DNA of 64,000 nucleotides from Nematostella vectensis (GCF_932526225.1 NC_064036.1:4093501-4157500), one strand, 5' to 3'; positions 24,201-39,200 are shown, numbered from the stretch's first letter. Notes: generated from the letters alone by a model not told the origin. Numbers and translations are program-made.

Positions 24201-27200
24201 CCTAAGGAAAGACAAATGGTTTAAAAGTAAACGGGAGAAACTATTAAAATGAGTACCTTTCCAAGTATGAAAGAGAAAGTGAAAAGTATAGTTTATAATG
24301 GTCACTGGAGAAAAATGGAGGAAACATATCATCAAATCAGTCCAGTGTTGGTCTTGACTTGGTTGGACGTCCTTGGAAAATCAACTTCTTAGAAATTCCT
24401 AGAAAACCATGCAGAAAAGATAGTTATACCTGACGATAAGCGTTGTTTCTGTGTGTCCTGACTTGGTTATTTCAACGACAACAAAGCCCTGGCCTTCAGC
24501 GACACTGTAGGTAGTGGCATTGAAACCAATGATCGCTGAAACGAAAGTTTCGTGAACAAAAAGTGTGGAAACCATAGAAGTGGTGGTGGTGATGGTGTTA
24601 CATGGGTAACATGGGAGTCAGAGGAAGCCCCTCTAACTATACTGGAGTATAGCCCTCTAACTAATAGTAGGATTATAGTAATATATATAATATAGCCCTC
24701 TAACTAATAGTAGGATTATAGTAATATATATAATATAGTCCTCTAACTAATAGAAGGATTATAGTAGTATATATAGTATAGTCCTCTAACTAATAGTAGG
24801 ATTATAGTAGTATACATAGTATAGCCCTCTAACTAATAGTAGGATTATAGTAATATATATAATATAGTCCTCTAACTAATAGTAGGATTATAGTAATATA
24901 TATAATATAGTCCTCTAACTAATAGAAGGATTATAGTAGTATATATAGTATAGTCCTCTAACTAATAGTAGGATTATAGTAGTATACATAGTATAGCCCT
25001 CTAACTAATAGTAGGATTATAGTAATATATATATAGTATAGTCCACTAACTAATAGTAGGATTATAGTAGTATATATAGTATAGTCCACTAACTAATAGT
25101 AGGATTATAGTAATATATATAGTATAGCCCTCTAACGAATAGTAGGATTATAGTAATATATATAGTATAGCCCTCTAACGAATAGTAGTATTATAGTAAT
25201 ATATATATAGTATAGTCCTCTAACTAATAGTAGTATTATAGTAATATATATATATAGTATAGTCCTCTAACTAATAGTAGGATTATAGTAGTATATATAG
25301 TATAGTCCACTAATTAAAAGTAGGATTTTAGTAGTATAATAGTAGTAGCAGCTCGTAACACCAAGGTTAGGGCACGAGCTAGCTTAAGAAATCTCTTATC
25401 CCCTTCAAGTTATCTGACCTAAAAGTGCTAGAACTGCCACGATAACACACAAAATCCTTTTACCTTTATCATCGTCTACAATGGTAATCTCCGTCAGGGG
25501 CGTCACGAGTTCAATATGCGGCCTGTTGGCTGTGTCGACCGTTAGTTTGGCCCGAAACACTTCATGGGATTCCACCCTGCCATCTGTTTCTATGGTGATG
25601 TTCACCATGTTGATAGGGGAAGCTGCAGGAAACAAGACTTCACGGTTTACAAAGGCGACGTAGTCAAGCGGTGATGACGCGCTTACAAGTACAGTATCCA
25701 TGCTGCGGAAAGAAAATAACAAAACGTTACTAATAAGGAACTAAAAGCATGAAAATTAATTTGTGAAGAAAAGGAAAAACATTTTACATGAAATAGCATC
25801 GACTCTCCATCATCTCCATCTTCATCAACGTCAACAAAGCAAAATTATATATAAACAAATATACACAAAATATGACTCACATTACAGCAAGGTCTATGTC
25901 AGATTCTCCCTCTTTTGTTATCGTCACGGTGACGTAGCCGTGCCCTTCGATAACCACGTAAGATGTATTCGTAAACCCAATGCGTGCTATAAAAAAAATA
26001 TAAAGGTTAGTAATCTTTTCAGTTTCTGGTTAAGAATTTCATTCCTGTTGTACTTAGACATCCTTTTAAATCCTTTACCCTCTTTTCCCTTGTCCAACAG
26101 TTTCTCAGCCCAATCGTCCTCTCCTCTTTTACTTTCACCCCTAACCATTATCCAAGTCTCCTCCCTGGAACCTTCGCAAGAGCACCCAAACTAAACAATT
26201 TTTGGGAAGACCGTAACATATACGAAAGGAGAATAGGGCATTTATTTTCATGCACGATACTTTTTTTTCGATTGTATTTAAAGAAAGTTGGCTTTTTTCT
26301 TTGCGGAATTTCCATTGCAGGTTTCTGTGCACTTTAAAGGCTAAGCTTGTTTTACTATCCCCCACCACATCCCCCATCGAAGGACCGGTCCCTTATTGCC
26401 AGTGAAATCATCTATTGCACACAGGACGCACTCAGCATACTAACCTTTATCACACACGACGCACTCAGCATACTAACCTTTATCACACACGACGCACTCA
26501 GCATACTAACCTTTATCACACACGACGCACTCAGCATACTAACCTTTATCACACACGACGCACTCAGCATACTAACCTTTATCACACACGACGCACTCAG
26601 CATACTAACCTTTATCACACACGACGCACTCAGCATACTAACCTTTATCACACACGACGCACTCAGCATACTAACCTTTATCACACACGACGCACTCAGC
26701 ATACTAACCTTTATCACACACGACGCACTCAGCATACTAACCTTTATCACACAGGACGCACTCAGCATACTAACCTTTATCACACACGACGCACTCAGCA
26801 TACTAACCTTTATCATCGTCGTTAATGGTAACTTTGCTCTCTGGGATTTGGAATGCGATCTGCGCCGAGTTACTAGTTGTGAGAACAGCCTTAAACTCTT
26901 CGTTTCTCTCCACTATTTCGTTCGTTTTTATGGTTATGTTCATCTCATGGGAGGTTTCTCCAGGTTTGAAGGTGATAATACGGTTGGAGATAGCGATATA
27001 GTCAGAGGCTGACTTGGCTGTTAGATCCGCGGTGCTCAAGCTAATGGTTATGCAAATACGGTGAACGTACGTTAATCAAATCGCAGAACTACAGAATATT
27101 GCAAATGCATGTTCAGATATAAAATGCTGCGTTGTTTAGATGAGGGATGAAGGTGCTACTTCATTTTCCACAGTATACACAGTATAATTTCACACCTTGG

Positions 27201-30200
27201 CTTTCCATGATCATAATCACGTTTGATATGGAAATGGGTCTTTGCTGTTGAAATTCTTAGCGAGAAGTCGCTTGCTTTAAACCCTCACATTTGACAATTC
27301 ATAAAAAATACGAGGAACAAATTTTTACGCTTGAAAATTCATAGAAAATATGAAGAACATATTGTGTAAAGAGACACGAAATTTGTTTTATAGGCAAACA
27401 AAGAAAAATCAGAACACAATCTTGCAACAAAATGCACATCCATAAGAGGTGACCCACAGGTTCAGATAAAAAGTCATACCTAACTGTCAGAGGTACATCT
27501 GCATTGTTTGATTTCGTCACCTCGATCGTCACAAAACCTTGATCCTCTGTGACATTATACGCCGCAGACTTGAAACCAATTGTGGCTAGAGGGGGAGCAC
27601 AAAAGCGTTAGATGCTGTTCTAAAGAAAAATGAGACATTTTACCTAGTTAAAGGACAGAATAATTCTCATATTTTTCTAGTTACAGCCAGGTTTAGTAAA
27701 ACGTTCAGATAGGAGTACTCCCGAGGCAAGCTCCCTTTTCAGGTACAAAAATGAGACTAATTGGAGACAAATTGTTTCATTGGTGCTGGAGAGACAAGTT
27801 TTATCATAGAAAATAATTTATTGATAATTTTGCCAGTATGTTCTTTCATGGTGAACGATATCTCCAGCAGGGTTTGCACAAGCAATATGACACGACGTTG
27901 CAGCTATAGTGTGCTGCCTCGGGGGCGGAAGATGAATTATTTACCAGCCATAACTCATTATTGCTGCTTATTTTATTTCGATAATTCATTATTCATGTCA
28001 TCATTTTTCTCAATAATTCATAATCGGATTTATTCATATAATTCATTCTTATGATAAACTTTATAATTTCGTTTAGTTTTGAAACCAATAATTCATTATT
28101 TCCAACCATTTTACAGCCATAATTCATTATTCATAATTAATCTTCCGCCCCCGATACTGCCGCTAAAAAAGCAACTAGCAATCACAAATGAGCAAAATAA
28201 CTACCATGGTGAAGAGGCCAGAAAAATACTAAAAGTATTATTACTATATTCTGTAAATTCCTAAAAAAATCCAGCAGCTAAATATGGCCTTTTGGCTCTT
28301 TTGCCCTTAGTTTTGAATGGGTTTATCTCTCGTACTTCAGGGATTACTGTGATGAGCTGCAATAGCACACATATTACTTGTAGGCCGTCCATACCTTTGT
28401 CATCATCCTTTATGGTAATGTTTGCCGCTTGGTCCCCAAGCTCGATCTGAGCTGGGTTCGGGTTGGAAAGAAAAGCTTGGAACTCTTCGTCCGTCTCCAC
28501 CCTAATATCGGTCTCTATGGTGATATTGAAGCCTTTTGTAGTTTCATAAGATTCGAGTGTGACGCCTTGATTACTGATGGCAGTGTAATCCAACGATGAT
28601 GTGGCTGTCAAGCCAGATGTGCTCAAGCTTTGGAAGAAACAAAAGTTACAAATACAATTTACCCTTTCGCGCTAGAAAGCACGTGCGTATCACGGGGTCA
28701 AAGTCCAACGCGGGCTGTTCAAGAGTTTTCGGACTTTGACCCCGTGATACGCACACGACCTTCTAGCGCCGAAAGTGTGGATTAAAATGTGATGGTCCCT
28801 TACGTCCCTTACATCACTTACGATATCTTCGACATCAAAATCATGCAAATCAAACTCAAAATGAAAAGGTTGAACGATTTTTATAACCGTTCTATTACCT
28901 GACGGTTAATGGGATATCAGCGTTGTCCGTCTTTGATAAAATAACGGTTACAAATCCGCTATCTTCAGTAGTAGTGTACAATGTGCTCTTGAAAGTAATC
29001 GTGGCTGCAAAGCAATAACACAATACTTACTCAAGTACGTTTTACGGGCTCTCTAGCATCAATTTTTCAAAGTGAATTCGACAATAAGACAAAAAAAATA
29101 CTGTGCCAGTCAAATATTTACCTTTGTCATCATCTTTAATTGTGACGCTGCTTGTAGAGTTTTTGAGTGTAATTTGCGCGGAATTGCTTGTCGAGAGGAG
29201 GGCCTGGAATATCTCGTCATTTTCAACTCTTCCATCTTTTATTATGGTAACGTTCACCTCTCTAACTGTCTCACTAGGGGCGAAAGTGATTGTCTCGCTG
29301 ATGGCCGTGTAGTCAGATGGCGTGTAGGCCGTCAGGTTGGCGGTGCTGACACTAAATATGAGACATCAATAAGTTTAAAACCTGTCTCACAGCTTTCTAG
29401 TATATCCTGCCACACAGGCGTATGCATGTCAAAGTTAAAGAGACAATAGTTAGCGCTTAAGCAAGATCAATCTAAAAAGGGATGAACATTCAACATCTCA
29501 ACATCAACATCACAGTTTTCTAGTATATCCTGCCACACAGGCGTATGCATGTCAAAGTTAAAGAGACAATAGTTAGCGCTTAAGCAAGATCAATCTAAAA
29601 AGGGATGAACATTCAACATCTCAAAACAAGCGTATGAAGCGCAACAAGGAGTTTATTCTTTCATCTTACCTGACTGTTAGTGGAATATTAGCATTGTCCG
29701 TCTTTGATAACTGCAGAGTGACGAGTCCATTGCCTTCAAGGGAAGTGTATGAGGTCGAGATGAAGGCAATCGTTGCTGTAAAAAAAAATAAGAATGAGAT
29801 GTATAAGCGCGTTCCGAATTCATCAACGAAACATCATAACAGCTCAGTTCACACTTTCATGAAACCTAAACCTCTGGAAACCATCACCATTTTGAACATC
29901 ATCAGTTTACCTTTGTCGCCATCTTTGATTGTGACGTTGCTTGTAGTGTTCTCTAGTATAATTTGCGCAAAGTTGCTTGTAGTGAGGAGGGCCTGGAATA
30001 TCTCGTCATTTTCAACTCTTCCATCTTTTATTATGGTAACGTTCACCTCTCTGACTGTCTCACTAGGGGCGAAAGTGATGGTCTCGCTGATGGCCGTGTA
30101 GTCAGATGGCGTGTAGGCCGTCAGGTTGGCGGTGCTGACACTAAATATGAGACATCAATAAGTTTAAAACCTGTCTCACAGTTTTCTAGTATATCCTGCC

Positions 30201-33200
30201 ACACAGGCGTATGCATGTCAAAGTTAAAGAGACAATAGTTAGCGCTTAAGCAAGATCAATCTTAAAAGGGATGAACATTCAACATTTCAAAACAAGCGTA
30301 TGAAGCGCAACAAGGAGTTTATTCTTATATCTTACCTGACTGTTAGTGGAATATCAGCATTGTCCGTCTTTGATAACTGCAGAGTGACGAGTCCATTGCC
30401 TTCCAGGGAAGTGTATGAGGTCGAGATGAAGGCAATCGTTGCTGTAAAATATCAAGAATGAGATGTATAAGCGCGTTCCGAATTCATCAACGAAACATCA
30501 TCACAGCTCAGTTCACACTTTAATGAAACCTAAACCTCTGGAAACCATCACCATTTTGAACATCATCAGTTTACCTTTGTCGCCATCTTTGATTGTGACG
30601 TTGCTTGTAGTGTTCTCTAGTATAATTTGCGCAAAGTTGCTTGTAGTGAGGAGGGCCTGGAATATCTCGTCATTTTCAACTCTTCCATCTTTTATTATGG
30701 TAACGTTCACCTCTCTGACTGTCTCACTAGGGGCGAAAGTGATGGTCTCGCTGATGGCCGTGTAGTCAGATGGCGTGTAGGCCGTCAGGTTGGCGGTGCT
30801 GACACTAAATATGAGACATCAATAAGTTTAAAACCTGTCTCACAGTTTTCTAGTATATCCTGCCACACAGGCGTATGCATGTCAAAGTTAAAGAGACAAT
30901 AGTTAGCGCTTAAGCAAGATCAATCTAAAAAGGGATGAACATTCAACATCTCAACATCAACATCACAGTTTTCTAGTATATCCTGCCACACAGGCGTATG
31001 CATGTCAAAGTTAAAGAGACAATAGTTAGCGCTTAAGCAAGATCAATCTAAAAAGGGATGAACATTCAACATCTCAACATCAACATCACAGTTTTCTAGT
31101 ATATCCTGCCACACAGGCGTATGCATGTCAAAGTTAAAGAGACAATAGTTAGCGCTTAAGCAAGATCAATCTAAAAAGGGATGAACATTCAACATCTCAA
31201 AACAAGCGTATGAAGCGCAACAAGGAGTTTATTCTTTCATCTTACCTGACTGTTAGTGGAATATTAGCATTGTCCGTCTTTGATAACTGCAGAGTGACGA
31301 GTCCATTGCCTTCCAGGGAAGTGTATGAGGTCGAGATGAAGGCAATCGTTGCTGTAAAAAAAAAAAGAATGAGATGTATAAGCGCGTTCCGAATTCATCA
31401 ACGAAACATCATAACAGCTCAGTTCACACTTTCATGAAACCTAAACCTCTGGAAACCATCACCATTTTGAACATCATCAGTTTACCTTTGTCGCCATCTT
31501 TGATTGTGACGTTGCTTGTAGTGTTCTCTAGTATAATTTGCGCAAAGTTGCTTGCAGTGAGGAGGGCCTGGAATATCTCGTCATTTTCAACTCTTCCATC
31601 TTTTATTATGGTAACGTTCACCTCTCTGACTGTCTCACTAGGGGCGAAAGTGATGGTCTCGCTGATGGCCGTGTAGTCAGATGGCGTGTAGGCCGTCAGG
31701 TTGGCGGTGCTGACACTAAATATGAGACATCAATAAGTTTAAAACCTGTCTCACAGTTTTCTAGTATATCCTGCCACACAGGCGTATGCATGTCAAAGTT
31801 AAAGAGACAATAGTTAGCGCTTAAGCAAGATCAATCTTAAAAGGGATGAACATTCAACATTTCAAAACAAGCGTATGAAGCGCAACAAGGAGTTTATTCT
31901 TTCATCTTACCTGACTGTTAGTGGAATATCAGCATTGTCCGTCTTTGATAACTGCAGAGTGACGAGTCCATTGCCTTCCAGGGAAGTGTATGAGGTCGAG
32001 ATGAAGGCAATCGTTGCTGTAAAATATCAAGAATGAGATGTATAAGCGCGTTCCGAATTCATCAACGAAACATCATCACAGCACAGTTCACACTTTAATG
32101 AAACCTAAACCTATGGAAACCATCACCATTTTGAACATCATCAGTTTACCTTTGTCGCCATCTTTGATTGTGACGTTGCTTGTAGTGTTCTCTAGTATAA
32201 TTTGCGCAAAGTTGCTTGTAGTGAGGAGGGCCTGAAATATCTCGTCATTTTCAACTCTTCCATCTTTTATTATGGTAACGTTCACCTCTCTGACTGTCTC
32301 ACTAGGGGCGAAAGTGATGGTCTCGCTGATGGCCGTGTAGTCAGATGGCGTGTAGGCCGTCAGGTTGGCGGTGCTGACACTAAATATGAGACATCAATAA
32401 GTTTAAAACCTGTCTCACAGTTTTCTAGTATATCCTGCCACACAGGCGTATGCATGTCAAAGTTAAAGAGACAATAGTTAGCGCTTAAGCAAGATCAATC
32501 TAAAAAGGGATGAACATTTAACATCTCAACATCAACATCACAGTTTTCTAGTATATCCTGCCACACAGGCGTATGCATGTCAAAGTTAAAGAGACAATAG
32601 TTAGCGCTTAAGCAAGATCAATCTAAAAAGGGATGAACATTCAACATCTCAAAACAAGCGTATGAAGCGCAACAAGGAGTTTATTCTTTCATCTTACCTG
32701 ACTGTTAGTGGAATATTAGCATTGTCCGTCTTTGATAACTGCAGAGTGACGAGTCCATTGCCTTCCAGGGAAGTGTATGAGGTCGAGATGAAGGCAATCG
32801 TTGCTGTAAAAAAAATAAGAATGAGATGTATAAGCGCGTTCCGAATTCATCAACGAAACATCATAACAGCTCAGTTCACACTTTCATGAAACCTGAACCT
32901 CTGGAAACCATCACCATTTTGAACATCATCAGTTTACCTTTGTCGCCATCTTTGATTGTGACGTTGCTTGTAGTGTTCTCTAGTATAATTTGCGCAAAGT
33001 TGCTTGTAGTGAGGAGGGCCTGGAATATCTCGTCATTTTCAACTCTTCCATCTTTTATTATGGTAACGTTCACCTCTCTGACTGTCTCACTAGGGGCGAA
33101 AGTGATGGTCTCGCTGATGGCCGTGTAGTCAGATGGCGTGTAGGCCGTCAGGTTGGCGGTGCTGACACTAAATATGAGACATCAATAAGTTTAAAACCTG

Positions 33201-36200
33201 TCTCACAGTTTTCTAGTATATCCTGCCACACAGGCGTATGCATGTCAAAGTTAAAGAGACAATAGTTAGCGCTTAAGCAAGATCAATCTAAAAAGGGATG
33301 AACATTCAACATCTCAAAACAAGCGTATGAAGCGCAACAAGGAGTTTATTCTTTCATCTTACCTGACTGTTAGTGGAATATTAGCATTGTCCGTCTTTGA
33401 TAACTGCAGAGTGACGAGTCCATTGCCTTCCAGGGAAGTGTATGAGGTCGAGATGAAGGCAATCGTTGCTGTAAAAAAAATAAGAATGAGATGTATAAGC
33501 GCGTTCCGAATTCATCAACGAAACATCATAACAGCTCAGTTCACACTTTCATGAAACCTAAACCTCTGGAAACCATCACCATTTTGAACATCATCAGTTT
33601 ACCTTTGTCGCCATCTTTGATTGTGACGTTGCTTGTAGTGTTCTCTAGTATAATTTGCGCAAAGTTGCTTGTAGTGAGGAGGGCCTGAAATATCTCGTCA
33701 TTTTCAACTCTTCCATCTTTTATTATGGTAACGTTCACCTCTCTGACTGTCTCACTAGGGGCGAAAGTGATGGTCTCGCTGATGGCCGTGTAGTCAGATG
33801 GCGTGTAGGCCGTCAGGTTGGCTGTGCTGACACTAAATATGAGACATCAATAAGTTTAAAACCTGTCTCACAGTTTTCTAGTATATCCTGCCACACAGGC
33901 GTATGCATGTCAAAGTTAAAGAGACAATAGTTAGCGCTTAAGCAAGATCAATCTTAAAAGGGATGAACATTCAACATTTCAAAACAAGCGTATGAAGCGC
34001 AACAAGGAGTTTATTCTTTCATCTTACCTGACTGTTAGTGGAATATCAGCATTGTCCGTCTTTGATAACTGCAGAGTGACGAGTCCATTGCCTTCCAGGG
34101 AAGTATATGAGGTCGAAATGAAGGCAATCGTTGCTGTAAAATATCAAGAATGAGATGTATAAGCGCGTTCCGAATTCATCGACGAAACATCATCACAGCT
34201 CAGTTCACACTTTAATGAAACCTAAACCTCTGGAAACCATCACCATTTTGAACATCATCAGTTTACCTTTGTCGCCATCTTTGATTGTGACGTTGCTTGT
34301 AGTGTTCTCTAGTATAATTTGCGCAAAGTTGCTTGTAGTGAGGAGGGCCTGAAATATCTCGTCATTTTCAACTCTTCCATCTTTTATTATGGTAACGTTC
34401 ACCTCTCTGACTGTCTCACTAGGGGCGAAAGTGATGGTCTCGCTGATGGCCGTGTAGTCAGATGGCGTGTAGGCCGTCAGGTTGGCTGTGCTGACACTAA
34501 ATATGAGACATCAATAAGTTTAAAACCTGTCTCACAGTTTTCTAGTACATCCTACACAGGCGTATGCATGTCAAAGTTAAAGAGACAATAGTTAGCGCTT
34601 AAGCAAGATCAATCTAAAAAGAGATGAACGTTCAACATCTCAAAACAAGCGTATGAAGCGCAACAAGGAGTTTATTCTTTCATCTTACCTGACTGTTAGT
34701 GGAATATCAGCATTGTCCGTCTTTGATAACTGCAGAGTGACGAGTCCATTGCCTTCAAGGGAAGTGTATGAGGTCGAGATGAAGGCAATCGTTGCTGTAA
34801 AATATCAAGAATGAGATGTATAAGCGCGTTCCGAATTCATCAACGAAACATCATCACAGCTCAGTTCACACTTTAATGAAACCTAAACCTCTGGAAAACA
34901 TCACCATTTTGAACATCATCAGTTTACCTTTGTCGCCATCTTTGATTGTGACGTTGCTTGTAGTGTTCTCTAGTATAATTTGCGCAAAGTTGCTTGTAGT
35001 GAGGAGGGCCTGGAATATCTCGTCATTTTCAACTCTTCCATCTTTTATTATGGTAACGTTCACCTCTCTGACTGTCTCACTAGGGGCGAAAGTGATGGTC
35101 TCGCTGATGGCCGTGTAGTCAGATGGCGTGTAGGCCGTCAGGTTGGCGGTGCTGACACTAAATATGAGACATCAATAAGTTTAAAACCTGTCTCACAGTT
35201 TTCTAGTATATCCTGCCACACAGGCGTATGCATGTCAAAGTTAAAGAGACAATAGTTAGCGCTTAAGCAAGATCAATCTAAAAAGGGATGAACATTCAAC
35301 ATCTCAACATCAACATCACAGTTTTCTAGTATATCCTGCCACACAGGCGTATGCATGTCAAAGTTAAAAAGACAATAGTTAGCGCTTAAGCAAGATCAAT
35401 CTAAAAAGGGATGAACATTCAACATCTCAAAACAAGCGTATGAAGCGCAACAAGGAGTTTATTCTTTCATCTTACCTGACTGTTAGTGGAATATTAGCAT
35501 TGTCCGTCTTTGATAACTGCAGAGTGACGAGTCCATTGCCTTCCAGGGAAGTGTATGAGGTCGAGATGAAGGCAATCGTTGCTGTAAAAAAAAATAAGAA
35601 TGAGATGTATAAGCGCGTTCCGAATTCATCAACGAAACATCATAACAGCTCAGTTCACACTTTCATGAAACCTAAACCTCTGGAAACCATCACCATTTTG
35701 AACATCATCAGTTTACCTTTGTCGCCATCTTTGATTGTGACGTTGCTTGTAGTGTTCTCTAGTGTAATTTGCGCAAAGTTGCTTGTAGTGAGGAGGGCCT
35801 GGAATATCTCGTCATTTTCAACTCTTCCATCTTTTATTATTGTAACGTTCACCTCTCTGACTGTCTCACTAGGGGCGAAAGTGATGGTCTCGCTGATGGC
35901 CGTGTAATCAGATGGCGTGTAGGCCGTCAGGTTGGCGGTGCTGACACTAAATATGAGACATCAATAAGTTTAAAACCTGTCTCACAGTTTTCTAGTATAT
36001 CCTGCCACACAGGCGTATGCATGTCAAAGTTAAAGAGACAATAGTTAGCGCTTAAGCAAGATCAATCTTAAAAGGGATGAACATTCAACATTTCAAAACA
36101 AGCGTATGAAGCGCAACAAGGAGTTTATTCTTTCATCTTACCTGACTGTTAGTGGAATATCAGCATTGTCCGTCTTTGATAACTGCAGAGTGACGAGTCC

Positions 36201-39200
36201 ATTGCCTTCCAGGGAAGTATATGAGGTCGAAATGAAGGCAATCGTTGCTGTAAAATATCAAGAATGAGATGTATAAGCGCGTTCCGAATTCATCAACGAA
36301 ACATCATCACAGCTCAGTTCACACTTTAATGAAACCTAAACCTCTGGAAACCATCACCATTTTGAACATCATCAGTTTACCTTTGTCGCCATCTTTGATT
36401 GTGACGTTGCTTGTAGTGTTCTCTAGTATAATTTGCGCAAAGTTGCTTGTAGTGAGGAGGGCCTGGAATATTTCGTCATTTTCAACTCTTCCATCTTTTA
36501 TTATGGTAACGTTCACCTCTCTGACTGTCTCACTAGGGCCGAAAGTGATGGTCTCGCTGATGGCCGTGTAGTCAGATGGCGTGTAGGCCGTCAGGTTGGC
36601 TGTGCTGACACTAAATATGTGACATCAATTACTTGAAAACCTGTCTCAAAGTTTTCTAGTGTATCCTCCTACACAGGCGTATGCATGTCAAAGTTAAAGA
36701 GACAATAGTTAGCGCTAAGCAAAATCAATCTAAAACGTGATAACCGTTCTACATTTCAAAACAAGCGTATGAAGCGCAACAAGGAGTTTATTCTTTCATC
36801 TTACCTGACTGTTAGTGGAACATCAGAATTGTCCGTCTTTGATAACTGCAGAGTGACGAGTCCATTGCCTTCCGGGGAAGTGTATGAAGTCGAGATGAAG
36901 GCAATCGTTGCTATAGCATCAATAGGTGAATTTGATTCAATGTCATTATTAAAATGAAAATTCTGAAGTGAGAGCCCTTATTATATCTTGATCACCTCGG
37001 TTTCTTTTGTTTTCTGAGGAACAATTACTAGCGAAATTCCCTCGAAACAATAGATGGTTCCAAATTTCCCTAATGCTTTAATGATGGGGGAGATTTAGTT
37101 TCTAAATTGCATTAATAATGTGGGAAATTAAGAAAAAAGACAAAAGAACCTTTTTTTTAAAATTTCCCTCTACATCAGCGCATGAGAAAAATGTAGAACC
37201 AAGATGCTTGTCTTTGAATTAAATTTCCACTAGGGAAGGCAGCTTAGTGATTAGCGCAGGAATAGATCCTGCGCCAAAAGATCAATTTGAACTCGTGATA
37301 CCTAAACAACGTTAGACTTGATCCATGTGGGATGATTTTGATTGCTTTACGCATGCGTGTTTTGTTTAATAAGTCAAATTACTATACTGTAGTTGGGTAG
37401 AGCAACTATGTAAATCAACTTGTGTGAGAATTGTTCGTGAAAATGTGGTGGTCTATAGAGAGATAAAAAGAACAATGCGTATGCAATGCCTGATCCATTG
37501 AACCGTGTTGCCCTCAACCAGCCTAATATTACTCGTAGTTACGAGCTTATTTCCTCGGTGATCATGGTATTACAATGGTAATTAAATGGTGTGACATCTC
37601 GGGGAATTTAGTTATTAAATGTCCCCACAACCTCGGGATGACTGCGGCGTCGGAACTTCAACTAATCATCCCTCGGTTGCGGAGACATTTGATCACTAAA
37701 TTCCCCTCGAGCCATGCTATAACTTATAAATAACACACCTTTATCGTCATCTAGAATAGTTATGGATACTCTGTTGTCGGTTATATTTACGCTGGATAAA
37801 CTCGTGGTAAGATGCGCGTAGAAGGTCTCGTTTTCCTCCACCTTGACATCGTCGGTGATAGAGACATTAACTGTTTTAGTCGTCTCATTGGATAAGAATG
37901 TCACTTCGAGGTTGTTGATTTTGGTGTAGTCTGTTAAAGGCGAGGCGGTATCGTTACTTGTGCTGAAACTAAAGATCATTCTTGGTGTGATGATAGGAAG
38001 TGATGCGTTTTTAGAGAAGATAATAGAAAAAGTTAACATGGAGGTTCTGGACACATTCAGACGTGCTTGCAGCATCCACTTTTCCTTGCATCAATTTTCT
38101 AAGAGTTGCATCATTCTGGATTTACGGTCCTCGATGGGACAAAATTGATAAAGTTTTTAAAATTTGAAATGAATTGAAGTATACCTGATGGTGTCGTTGC
38201 CGCTTATATTTCCAGTCCTGACTATGACAAGAGGCACGACTCCGTCTCCCTCACTCACTTGAATTGTGTTCGTTTGGAATTTGATGAATGTCTGAGCTGA
38301 GATTTGAACGAGGCTATCAAAGAAGATACAACACAAAAACAACGTGTATGGACGCATAAGCATTTCGTGATGATTGTTGTATGCGGTTTTGGTTTGTGAT
38401 TAACTTGAATTATCAAACGCGTCGTGTTAGCTCGCCTCTCCAACTCTTCCCGCTAACGTCTGGACTAAGAACCTTCAAGATAAATGGACTTCCAAGAGCG
38501 CGGGTCAATATAGAAGCTAATTATCCATAAAGTGAACAAGTTTAGTTAACCTAATTTACCCCAGAGAGATGGCTTTTCGGATAAAACCGGCCTAAACTGA
38601 CATCTGGTTTGAAATAAAATGTCCACTTTTCCCAGTAATCATGAGTCATATTTTGAGTGGAATTGGTCGATAACCGTATTATGGCCCAAGGCTCACATAC
38701 TTTCTATTATTATGATGAAAGGATCAAAAAGGAGCTGATGCGAGGTATCATTACTACGGAGGCTGTTTTGAAAGTTGCCTTGAATGAAACTCATTCCTGT
38801 ACCATGTTAACCGCCCCTTAGACTGGTTTGACATTTCCATCCATGTTTTAACAGTTATAGAATAAACATGAATTTTTACGTAAATAAAAGATGTTTATAG
38901 TTGTTGATTTATATGTTATTTGTCAGTTTTAGAATAATAATGATTTTAATGTAAATGACATGTTTTGGTAACGTTATGACGTAATCAATGGCGTCATTCG
39001 TCTTCTTGCTAGTGTGACGTAACCCAAGCTATATTCGTACCATTTTTAGAGCAAATCAAAGACTCGCGCAAAAGGGTTTCTGTGAAAAAGCTTGCAATTC
39101 AAATACCATTATATAACGTACCTTTATCGTCGTTCAGAATAGTAATGCCCGCTGTGTCAATGGTGAGGGTGATGTTAGGCGAGATGGTGGTCAGTCTACC

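Noticed and set aside
26347-27012. 221-residue plus-strand open frame with a repeated FITHDALSILT peptide
   Set aside because: It runs through a 33 bp minisatellite, and other frames are open for the same reason. The real coding exon is on the minus strand.
29634-36044. Series of plus-strand open frames (MRKVACSEEG and MYKRVPNSS types)
   Set aside because: They are antisense shadows of the repeated minus-strand Calx-beta exons and introns.
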